A stretch of 32,664 nt of DNA from an uncultured Verrucomicrobiales bacterium (lineage in GTDB: Bacteria > Verrucomicrobiota > Verrucomicrobiia > Verrucomicrobiales > Akkermansiaceae), in the NCBI GenBank assembly GCA_905478925.1, contig CAJQKQ010000017.1:1-32664 (forward strand), read 5' to 3'. The notes under the pieces were generated by a model. The model was given only the letters and a program-made list of their open reading frames with translations. It was not told the origin of the DNA and did no database searches. Below are positions 14,914 to 22,423 of this stretch, piece by piece. Positions within the stretch are counted from its first letter, which is position 1; every line of letters starts with the position of its first letter. The position numbers were made by a program, and so were the translations under genes.

Positions 14914-16163
14914 TTCAGAAAAAACTCGAAATCCTCGCTGATGCCGCGAAATACGATGCTTCCTGCGCTAGCTCGGGAGCGAAGAGGAAGGATTCATCGA
15001 ACGGAAAAGGCGTGGGTTCCACGGGCGGCGTGGGCATCTGTCATTCATACACACCAGATGGCCGCTGTGTCTCTCTTCTTAAGATCCTCCTCACGAACGT
15101 CTGCCTCTACGATTGCCACTACTGCATCAACCGACGCTCCAGCAATGTCCGGCGGGCGCGCTTCACCGCGGAGGAGGTCGTCACCCTTACGCTCGATTTT
15201 TATAAACGGAATTACATTGAAGGACTCTTCCTCAGCTCCGGCATCGTGCGTAGCGCGGACTTCACAATGGAACAGGTGGTGCTGGTCGCTAAGACCTTAC
15301 GTGAGGTCCATGACTTCCGTGGCTACATTCATCTCAAGACAATTCCCGAAGCATCCGATGAACTAATCGCTCAAGCCGGAAAATATGCCGACCGTATCAG
15401 CATCAATATCGAGCTCCCACAGCAAGAAAGCCTCAAGGAGCTTGCGCCTGAAAAAAACATTCACCGCACTCGGGAGGCCATGGGTCATATCCGCGAGAAA
15501 ATCTCCGAATATGCTCCGCGAAACGCTCCAGCCTTTGCCTCCAGTCAGAGCACTCAAATGATCGTGGGCGCGGATGCCTCGAACGATTCGCATTTCCTGC
15601 AGCTAGCGGGTGACCTTTATGGAGATTTTAAAATGCGCCGCGTCTATTACTCCGCCTTCAGCCCCATCCCAGATGCCTCGGTCCGCCTCCCCTTGAAATC
15701 CCCTCCCCTCATCCGCGAGCACCGGCTCTATCAAGCCGACTGGCTCATGAGATTTTATGGCTTTAAGGCCAGCGAAATCACCACCAAGGAGCAACCGAAT
15801 CTTGATCTCGATATCGATCCCAAACTCTCTTGGGCGCTGCGAAACCGCGCCTTCTTCCCCATCGATCTCAACAAAGCCGCTCTCGAAATTCTCTACCGCA
15901 TCCCTGGACTCGGCGTGCGAAATGCCCAACGCATTGTCGCCATCCGCCGCCACACAAAGGTCCGTATCTCCGACCTCATCAAGATCCGAGTGAGCTTAAA
16001 AAAATGCCTCCCCTTCATCATCACAGCCGATCATCAGCCAGCGAACTACGAACTTGATCCTGAAAAACTACGCGCCATCTACGCACCACAAGCGCGACAA
16101 CTGGAACTCGATTTCACGGCCATCCAAGTTCCAAAAAAAGAAGTCATCGGAGGAGAGTTTTAG
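14907..16163 (+). CDS. DNA modification/repair radical-SAM protein
   Basis: A 418-residue radical-SAM enzyme of the family described as a putative DNA modification/repair radical SAM protein, usually encoded beside DUF4130 or a UdgX-type glycosylase. KKLEILADAAKYDASCASSG is the diagnostic N terminus. The [4Fe-4S]-SAM cysteines are Cys66, Cys70 and Cys73 in CLYDCHYC. A Cys at 20, 45 and 54 may bind a further cluster. LSSGI, YIHLKTIPE and ISINIELP follow along the barrel. Near the C terminus, ALEILYRIPGLGVRNAQRI is a helix-hairpin-helix DNA-binding motif. The GTG start fits the family N terminus. The DUF4130 gene starts two bases after its stop. The chemical reaction is unknown. Confidence 0.9.
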   Translation: MNVQKKLEILADAAKYDASCASSGAKRKDSSNGKGVGSTGGVGICHSYTPDGRCVSLLKILLTNVCLYDCHYCINRRSSNVRRARFTAEEVVTLTLDFYKRNYIEGLFLSSGIVRSADFTMEQVVLVAKTLREVHDFRGYIHLKTIPEASDELIAQAGKYADRISINIELPQQESLKELAPEKNIHRTREAMGHIREKISEYAPRNAPAFASSQSTQMIVGADASNDSHFLQLAGDLYGDFKMRRVYYSAFSPIPDASVRLPLKSPPLIREHRLYQADWLMRFYGFKASEITTKEQPNLDLDIDPKLSWALRNRAFFPIDLNKAALEILYRIPGLGVRNAQRIVAIRRHTKVRISDLIKIRVSLKKCLPFIITADHQPANYELDPEKLRAIYAPQARQLELDFTAIQVPKKEVIGGEF

Positions 16164-16165
16164 AA

Positions 16166-17008
16166 ATGCAATCTATCGCCCCCCCTGCCAACTTCGCGGA
16201 ATGGCGCTCACTCGCACGCACATTGTTAGCAGACAAAATTCCCCCTCAGGAAGTCTTTTGGCAGAGAGATACCGAAGAAGATTCTCTCTTCTCAAATCCC
16301 ACTCCACTCCCCAAAATCCCCGGCCAACTCAAAGTCCCAGCCGCCTTCATCAAAATCGCAGAAGCCGTCAGCTGTCATCGCTCTGGCGACCAATGGCCCT
16401 TTCTCTACTCCCTCCTGTGGAGGCTTACCCACGGGGAGCGTCACCTTCTCAGTATCGCCTCCGATCCCGAACTCCACCGCGTGCAATCCATGGCAAAACA
16501 CATCAGTCGAGACTGCCACAAGATGCACGCCTTCGTTCGCTTCCGAAAAGTCGGTGAAGATCCGAAGACAGGCCGTGAGCAATTCGTCTCATGGTTCGAG
16601 CCCGATCATAAAATCATCCGGCTCAATTCTTCCTTCTTCCGTAAACGCTTCGCCAACATGGACTGGTCCATCCTCACGCACGACGAGTGCATGCATTGGG
16701 ATGGCCAAAAAATCCGCTACACTCCTGGGGTCGATAAAAGCCAAGCCCCCGACTCCGACGCCCTCGAAGACCTCTGGCGCTCCTACTATAAAAGCATCTT
16801 CAACGTCGCCCGCGTAAAAGTGAAAGCGATGCAATCCGAGATGCCCAAGAAGTATTGGAAGAATCTCCCGGAAGCCCAACTCATCGAAGACCTTATTTCC
16901 AACAGTTCCCATCATGTCGATGAGATGCTCCGCAGCCCCCCTTCCCCGGAGAAACCTGCGCCGCAAAACGACTACCTCAAGGGGCTCAGAGAACTCCCCG
17001 AACATTGA
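16166..17008 (+). CDS. DUF4130 protein, partner of the radical-SAM enzyme
   Basis: A 280-residue protein of the DUF4130 family, labelled a probable DNA metabolism protein. The central block is typical: AVSCHRSGDQWPFLYSLLWR, then HRVQSMAKHISRDCHKMHAF, FVSWFEPDHKI and DWSILTHDECMHWDG. The N-terminal 60 residues (FAEWRSLARTLL...PPQEVFW) match the head seen in homologues. In many bacteria this module is fused to a UdgX-type uracil-DNA glycosylase with an FeS cluster; here the protein ends after the DUF4130 part (KNLPEAQLIEDLI) plus a short tail, and no glycosylase gene is in the window. It follows the radical-SAM gene by 2 bases and overlaps the oxidoreductase start, so the three form one operon. 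Confidence 0.87.
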   Translation: MQSIAPPANFAEWRSLARTLLADKIPPQEVFWQRDTEEDSLFSNPTPLPKIPGQLKVPAAFIKIAEAVSCHRSGDQWPFLYSLLWRLTHGERHLLSIASDPELHRVQSMAKHISRDCHKMHAFVRFRKVGEDPKTGREQFVSWFEPDHKIIRLNSSFFRKRFANMDWSILTHDECMHWDGQKIRYTPGVDKSQAPDSDALEDLWRSYYKSIFNVARVKVKAMQSEMPKKYWKNLPEAQLIEDLISNSSHHVDEMLRSPPSPEKPAPQNDYLKGLRELPEH

Positions 17009-18324
17009 GTGATTTTTCCGGGTGCAAAATTTCCAATAACCGACACCTTTCAATCATCCCAACTGAAGAAACCGAGTCACAAGAATTACCCGTCCTCATC
17101 ATAGGAGCCGGCCTCTCAGGTCTTGCCTGCGCCCTGCACCTGCATCGAGCAGGCATTCCCGTGCAAATCCTGGAGGCTAGCGATGGGGTGGGCGGCCGGG
17201 TTCGGACAGACCGGGTCGAGGGATTTCTATTAGACCGTGGCTTCCAGGTTTACCTCAGTGCCTACCCTGAAGCGGGAAAGCTACTCGATCTGGAGGCACT
17301 CCAACTTCAAGTCTTTGAGCCCGGGGCCCTCGTCTATGACGGCAGGAAACGGCACCGGGTCATGGATATTTTCCGCCGACCATCTCAACTGATCGAGAGC
17401 GCCTTTTCTCCCGTGGGCTCGCTGGTGGACAAGCTGCGTGTCGCCCTTCTCAGATTCCGCTCCTTGGGCAGCTCCACGGAAGAGATCGCCAACCGGCCGG
17501 ACCGAAAGACCGAAACCTTTCTCAAGCAATTTGGCTTTAGTGACAAGATGGTCAATGGGTTTTTCAGGGCCTTTTACGGCGGAATTTTCCTTGAGCGAGA
17601 ACTCCGGACTTCCAGCCGTATGTTCGAATTCACCTTTAAAATGTTCAGCCAAGGAAGCGCGACTCTCCCGGCCAGGGGCATGGGAGAAATCCCCCTCCAA
17701 CTTGCCCGGCATCTCCCGCCGGAAACAATCCGAATCAACAGCGCTGTTGCTGCGGTGACCAAAACCTCGGCTCTGCTGCCCGGTGGCGAAGAAATCCATG
17801 GAAAGCTGGTCGTGGTAGCCACGCAGGCAGCACAGACCAGCTTTCTGGTTCCCGATTTCAAAGCGCAGGCACCTTCCTGGCGCTCTGTCACCAACGTCTA
17901 CTTCAGCGCCGAACAGTCCCCTCTGAACGAAGCCATCATTGCCCTGAACAATAGCGAAAACGGCTTGGTAAATAATGTCTGCGTCCCCTCGGACGTCGCT
18001 CCGAGCTACGCGCCTCCAGGACGATCTCTGATCTCGGCCTCAGTCCTCGGCCTCCATAAAGACGATACCTTGCCAGCTCTTATCAAAGAAGAACTCACCA
18101 CATGGTTCGGCGATCAGGTGGAAGATTGGAATCATCTTCGAACTGATCTCATCAAACACGGCCTTCCCGAACAAGCACCAGATTCCTCCGTGAGCAAGCC
18201 GCCCGGCTATCTTAAGATGAACGATATTTGGATCTGCGGAGACCACACCACGAGCGCCTCCATCGAAGGAGCAATCATCTCAGGAACGCAGACCGCGATT
18301 GCGATCCAAAAGTCGTTGAATTGA
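17005..18324 (+). CDS. FAD-dependent oxidoreductase (phytoene desaturase/amine oxidase fold)
   Basis: A 439-residue flavoprotein. The FAD dinucleotide motif VLIIGAGLSGLACALHLHRAG is at about 30-50, followed by E-A-S-x-x-VGGRVRTD and LLDRGFQVYLSAYPE, as in the protoporphyrinogen oxidase / phytoene desaturase / monoamine oxidase fold. The C-terminal FAD motif is WICGDHTTSASIEGAIISG. The substrate is not evident. The only sensible start is TTG at 17005, overlapping the TGA of the DUF4130 gene by three bases, which implies translational coupling. FAD oxidoreductases of this type accompany photolyases in light-induced gene clusters elsewhere. It is the last intact gene of the island. Confidence 0.85.
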   Translation: MSDFSGCKISNNRHLSIIPTEETESQELPVLIIGAGLSGLACALHLHRAGIPVQILEASDGVGGRVRTDRVEGFLLDRGFQVYLSAYPEAGKLLDLEALQLQVFEPGALVYDGRKRHRVMDIFRRPSQLIESAFSPVGSLVDKLRVALLRFRSLGSSTEEIANRPDRKTETFLKQFGFSDKMVNGFFRAFYGGIFLERELRTSSRMFEFTFKMFSQGSATLPARGMGEIPLQLARHLPPETIRINSAVAAVTKTSALLPGGEEIHGKLVVVATQAAQTSFLVPDFKAQAPSWRSVTNVYFSAEQSPLNEAIIALNNSENGLVNNVCVPSDVAPSYAPPGRSLISASVLGLHKDDTLPALIKEELTTWFGDQVEDWNHLRTDLIKHGLPEQAPDSSVSKPPGYLKMNDIWICGDHTTSASIEGAIISGTQTAIAIQKSLN

Positions 18325-18339
18325 CTGTCTAAGCCTTCA

Positions 18340-18745
18340 CGCGATTGGGTATAAGAACTATTTCGGATCAGGAGGAAGCCGGTGGGACGCAGGAGGCCGT
18401 CCTGATGCCGGGCGATGATGCCGGTGAGTTCGTAGGTGCTGTCTCCGTCGATGTCGTAGGATACGGTTTCGGTATTGAGGACGAGGGTTGCCGCATCGTA
18501 GGCGTAGGTAGTTTTTGCGACGGTGTTGCTCGTTTCCACTGGGCGACCGAAGTTGTCGTAGGTTTGAGTGACTCCGAGAGTGCTATCGGAATAAACCGTG
18601 GTTTCGAGCATTCCGGCGCCGTAGCCGTAGGTGGTGGTCACACCACGCTCCCAATCGCGGGTCAAGAGCCTCCCGGCGAGTGTGTAGGTGTAGTCTGCTC
18701 CTTTTCCATCGGCATCGCGTTTGTTGAGGAGGTGACGGAAGCAAT
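18340..18745 (-). pseudogene. RHS/YD-repeat protein fragment
   Basis: An open stretch on the minus strand reads LLNKRDADGKGADYTYTLAG, then RLLTRDWERGVTTTYGYG and TQTYDNFGRPVETSN...TYAYDAATL. These are the YD repeats of RHS-family secreted or toxin-carrier proteins. The repeats begin right after a stop upstream and lose similarity near 18340, before the frame runs into the neighbouring oxidoreductase. Both ends are missing, so this is a leftover of a very large gene. It marks the right edge of the putative repair island. Confidence 0.75.
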
Positions 18746-18821
18746 TATATGAGATTTATCAAAGGTTCGACGTAACTATCCAAGGAGGGACTTCCCATTT
18801 TCTGGGGCTTGACCGCCCCGA

Positions 18822-19736
18822 TCAGGTGGCGGGGGCGAGACGCTGGAGGAGGCGGCCTGAAACAAATGCAAGGGGAGGCAGAATGATGGCGGTAATGAAC
18901 ATCACATCGACGCTTTCCACCCGTTTCAGATTCAGCCACGACAAGGCCATGGGTAGAAGGACGATCCAGTCCACAAGAGGAATCCCGGCAAGCAGGGCGG
19001 ATACATGGACGGGAACAGGCGATTGGAATTTCGTCACGCAAAGTGCCAACCAAATCCCGAAGGGCAGCAGTCCGATCCAGCCGAAGAGCGGGTCGGTGAG
19101 AAGCGGGAGTATCGCAGCAAGCAGTCCCGCACCAACAAGTAAGCCCCTCGCTTGCCATTTCTGCTCCACGGGAAGATCGCCACGAGCCTCCCACCGGGCG
19201 CTGAGCGAGAGGCCGATAATGTATAACAAAAGCGCCGCCGCCGGGAAAAGCACGGTTGCGGAAATCCCCCGCCCCATCGCCACGTATCCAAGCACCGGAA
19301 GACATGCCCGGCACAGCCCCATGGGAATCACCGACCACGCGGCGGTCTTGTGAACCTTCGTGTAGAGCCAGATAAAAAATACTAGGACGGCAGCGACAAG
19401 CAACGCGCCGAGACCTGAGAAAGCAGCCAACGCCAAGCCGATCCCCGCCCCACCAACCGCTGTCGCGAGATATGCGTTTGCGGAAAACATCCCCTGCGGC
19501 AACGCCCGCTCCGGCCGCTTGTCCTTGTCCCATTCCCGGTCCGCCCAGTCATTGAGAAAATTTCCGGAGACATAGAAAAGCACTACTGCGACCGAAAGCA
19601 GCCACGGCCAGGAAAAACTCGAGCCCGCAGCAGTACTACCCAGCAGCACCCCGACCCCGAGATTGCTGACCACGCTCGGCACATTCGCGATGCGTGCTGT
19701 GGAAAGCAGTGCGTGAATTTTGGTGCCGGGTCTCAT
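18822..19736 (-). CDS. UbiA-family membrane prenyltransferase (EboC-like)
   Basis: A 304-residue inner-membrane protein with about eight or nine helices. It carries the first Asp-rich prenyl-diphosphate motif as NFLNDWADREWDKDKRPERA, followed by LPQG. The region IWLYTKVHKTAAWSVIPMGL then CRACLPVLGYVAMG corresponds to the second conserved loop, where the GLCR pattern is like EboC-type UbiA proteins rather than UbiA or MenA. N-terminal STARIANVPSVVSNLGVGVL also fits EboC-like members. The substrate is unknown; no ebo genes or quinone-pathway genes are nearby. The gene stands alone, 220 bases from the cytochrome gene. A GGGGC/GCCCC stem lies just past its stop but has no T-run. Confidence 0.85.
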   Translation of the reverse strand: MRPGTKIHALLSTARIANVPSVVSNLGVGVLLGSTAAGSSFSWPWLLSVAVVLFYVSGNFLNDWADREWDKDKRPERALPQGMFSANAYLATAVGGAGIGLALAAFSGLGALLVAAVLVFFIWLYTKVHKTAAWSVIPMGLCRACLPVLGYVAMGRGISATVLFPAAALLLYIIGLSLSARWEARGDLPVEQKWQARGLLVGAGLLAAILPLLTDPLFGWIGLLPFGIWLALCVTKFQSPVPVHVSALLAGIPLVDWIVLLPMALSWLNLKRVESVDVMFITAIILPPLAFVSGRLLQRLAPAT

Positions 19737-19956
19737 GCGTCAATGCAGAGCCTATGCGAGCCGCAACGCAAGCCCTAGTGCTGCGTCACACTAAAAATGA
19801 CAACCTGAGCACCACTTTCAGTTACACCCGACGTTTCCGTTCCCGTTGTAGGAAGAAGTTTGCTAGTGCCGAGTGATCAGTGATCAGGAGAAGACCGCCT
19901 ACGCCGCCTGCTCCTTGCTCCTTGCTCTTTTACTTCTTGTCAGCACGTGAATACGG

Positions 19957-22263
19957 TCAGCGTGAGAGCGAGCGCAGGAGCTGGATGGCTTCCGGGAAGT
20001 TCTGGCGGATCTGGAGGGCGCGGGTGGCGGCACCAATGGCGTTATCGCGCCTGCCGAGGCGGGCGTAAATGGTGGCGAGGGCGTAGGGGATGCCGGGGTC
20101 GGATGAATCGGCGGCTTCACCCCGCAGCAGGGCGGCGATGGCTTCCTGCGGTTGGTTCAGGGAATTGCGAACCAGTCCGAGGTTATACCAGGCGCGTGCG
20201 TTCTGCGGATCGAGTGCCAGGGATTTTTCAAAATAGAGAATGGATTTGGAAAGGTCTCCGGCTTCTCCCCATGCGAGGGCGAGCTTGTAGGGATATTCCG
20301 GATCTTCAGGTGCGAGTCGTGCTGCGTCTTCCAGCGCCTTGATTGCGGCCGCTGTATCGCCTGTCATGCTGAGCAGGATCGCGAGGTCATGATGAAAGGC
20401 AGGGGAAAGCGGATCCGACGCGATGGCTTTGCGGATCTGGCGTATGGCCGTGGCCGTGTTGCCCCGTAGGAAGGCGAACTGGCTAAGCTGCATGCGCCCG
20501 ATGGGTTGGTCCGAGCCGAGATCGAGCATGTGAACCAGTTCCTTCCCGGCTTTGCTTTTGAGATCGAGCGTATCGACAAGAGCCCATGCGGCGGCCACCC
20601 GAACTGAGCGAACCGAATCATCCTGCAGTGGCTTGATCGCGGCGCGGACGGGCAGATTGTTCGCGCGGGTTTGTGGGGTCAGGGTGCGGACGGCGGCCTC
20701 GCGAACGAGCGGACTGGTGTTTGTAAGCTGGCCGAGGAGTGCCTGGGTCGCCTCCCCATCCATGACCCAACGTTCCAGTAGGTGGCAGGCGGTGGCCTGC
20801 CATGCGGCGATGGGCTCGGTCTTGAGGAGATCGATCAGACCCTGGCGCGCGGCAGGATCACCCTGGCGTGCGCGGCCAACTAACTGGGCGCGGGCGCGGG
20901 TCGGGCGGTCGAGCTTTTCACCATACCATTCTTCGGATGCTTTGAGCGCCCAATCGGCATCCTTGTCGGTGTGGCAGCGGTTGCAGGCATTGGGGGTGCC
21001 GAACTGCTTGGTGAGTAGCGGATCGGGAATGGTGAACCCGTGGTCGTGACGCGGGTGGCGCTGCATGTAGGTGGTGACCGGCATATGGCAACTGGTGCAG
21101 TCGTTACCTGTGCTGCCCTCCGCGTGATGGCTGTGGGCGGTGGGATCGATGATGGGCGCGGGCGCGAGTCCGTTTGCTGCGGCACCACTCTCGTGGCAAC
21201 GCATGCAGAGCATGTTTCCCTGGACCAGGCGTTTGCCGGAGTGTGGGTCATGGCAATCCACGCAGCGGACTCCGGCGTGGTACATCTTGCTGGAAATGAG
21301 GGATGCGTATTCGTAGTCCTCGTCGCGAACCTGTCCGTCCGGGTGGTAGGTGTCGGTGCCGTCGGTGACGGTGAGGCTGAAATGATCGTAGAACGATTCG
21401 CCGGGGATGAGGTCGCCAGAAATTTCCCCACGGCGTGCGTGACAGGCGGCGCAGGTGTCCGACATCTGATCGCGGGAAAATTTGGTAGCCGTGGGATCTT
21501 TGGTTTTCCCCTTGTCCTTACCGTATGCTAGCGGTGGTTTTTTCTGCCACTCCACATGGGCTTTCATCGGGCCGTGGCAGGCTTCACAACCGACGGACAT
21601 TTCCGCCATGGCGGTGTGATAGGTGTCGGTGGTAGGATCGTAGTTCTTGCGAAGCCGGGTGTTGTGGCAGGCGGCGCAGGTGGCATTCCAGTTCATGCCT
21701 TGGCCGGTCCACGCCCCCCAGTCGCCGGGGTTGCGGATTTCCTCGCCATAGACATCGAACAAATCGTTTTTGTGCGGATCGTAGCTGACGTCCACCGTCT
21801 GCAGGCGGTTGCCGGGCGCGGGAACGAGGAACTGGCGCAGCGGATCGTTGCCGATGATGCGGACGACGGGATAGTTCCTGCGTTTGTTGCCGAGACCCAG
21901 CGTGAGTATCTGTGCGACACCGTCCGCATCGAGGAACGTCTCTGAGGTTTCGGTGCCGTGCTTCAGCGTCTGTTTCGGAGAAAAGGCTTTCTCATCCATG
22001 TCCTTGCGGACTTCCCGCTCGGCGAGGCCGTGGTTGGAGTGCTCCCAGCCTTTAAAAGCGGCCTCATGGCATTCCTTGCAGGTATCGGAGCCAGCGTATT
22101 GAGCGTGGATCTCGTCGTCCGGGATGATGATAGGCGGCTCCTCCGCGGCAGCGGTTTGCTCCGACTTATCTGCCTTTTTAGAATTGCAGGCAGCGAGAAA
22201 CAGGAAGAGCAATCCGAGGGTCGCGGGAACCAAGCTGGTGAGGGTATTTTTCCGAAAAATCAT
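19957..22263 (-). CDS. Octahaem cytochrome c lipoprotein with HEAT and TPR repeats
   Basis: A 768-residue exported lipoprotein. The signal peptide ends LFLFLAACNSKK, with lipobox Cys26. Residues 55-450 contain eight CxxCH haem sites, in order CKECH, CAACH, CEACH, CAACH, CVDCH, CMRCH, CTSCH and CNRCH, with extra His nearby for axial ligation (for example SHHAEG and HPRHDHG), as in cytochrome c554-type proteins. Residues about 465-585 are Ala/Leu-rich HEAT-like helices (TSPLVREAAVRTL, SVRSVRVAAAWAL), and about 600-760 are three to four TPRs (ARAWYNLGLVRNSLNQPQEA). It probably moves electrons at the membrane or outer surface while the repeats bind a partner. The reaction is unknown. Confidence 0.88.
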   Translation of the reverse strand: MIFRKNTLTSLVPATLGLLFLFLAACNSKKADKSEQTAAAEEPPIIIPDDEIHAQYAGSDTCKECHEAAFKGWEHSNHGLAEREVRKDMDEKAFSPKQTLKHGTETSETFLDADGVAQILTLGLGNKRRNYPVVRIIGNDPLRQFLVPAPGNRLQTVDVSYDPHKNDLFDVYGEEIRNPGDWGAWTGQGMNWNATCAACHNTRLRKNYDPTTDTYHTAMAEMSVGCEACHGPMKAHVEWQKKPPLAYGKDKGKTKDPTATKFSRDQMSDTCAACHARRGEISGDLIPGESFYDHFSLTVTDGTDTYHPDGQVRDEDYEYASLISSKMYHAGVRCVDCHDPHSGKRLVQGNMLCMRCHESGAAANGLAPAPIIDPTAHSHHAEGSTGNDCTSCHMPVTTYMQRHPRHDHGFTIPDPLLTKQFGTPNACNRCHTDKDADWALKASEEWYGEKLDRPTRARAQLVGRARQGDPAARQGLIDLLKTEPIAAWQATACHLLERWVMDGEATQALLGQLTNTSPLVREAAVRTLTPQTRANNLPVRAAIKPLQDDSVRSVRVAAAWALVDTLDLKSKAGKELVHMLDLGSDQPIGRMQLSQFAFLRGNTATAIRQIRKAIASDPLSPAFHHDLAILLSMTGDTAAAIKALEDAARLAPEDPEYPYKLALAWGEAGDLSKSILYFEKSLALDPQNARAWYNLGLVRNSLNQPQEAIAALLRGEAADSSDPGIPYALATIYARLGRRDNAIGAATRALQIRQNFPEAIQLLRSLSR

Positions 22264-22318
22264 GAACTAGCAGTACTGCGGGCATTCAACCGGACTGGAG
22301 CCTTACCGTCAATCCGTC

Positions 22319-22423
22319 ATGAGGGTGGATGGCATCCAGCGTGCCATCGGCCTGCAATCCGAGGGCTTCTCTGTCGAGTTCAGGAACATCGTCCTGACCG
22401 CCATCGAGCAGGCTATTGCCGTG
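22319..22423 (+). pseudogene. Possible DUF1080 C-terminal fragment
   Basis: A short open stretch reads MRVDGIQRAIGLQSEGFSVE then FRNIVLTAI. The pattern GxIGLQSEGxPVEFRNIxL is the usual last strand pair of DUF1080 (3-keto-disaccharide hydrolase-type) proteins, which are abundant in Verrucomicrobia and Planctomycetes. Nothing upstream continues the domain, and the end runs into the convergent murJ gene. Likely a remnant of a deleted gene. Confidence 0.45.

Noticed and set aside
16166..17008. Fusion of DUF4130 with a uracil-DNA glycosylase
   Set aside because: The frame ends after the DUF4130 part and no glycosylase motifs are found in it or in flanking genes.
18745..19533. 262-codon minus-strand frame overlapping the UbiA gene
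   Set aside because: Out of frame with the UbiA protein, whose Asp-rich motif and helices are clear; this frame is Arg/Cys-rich with no pattern.
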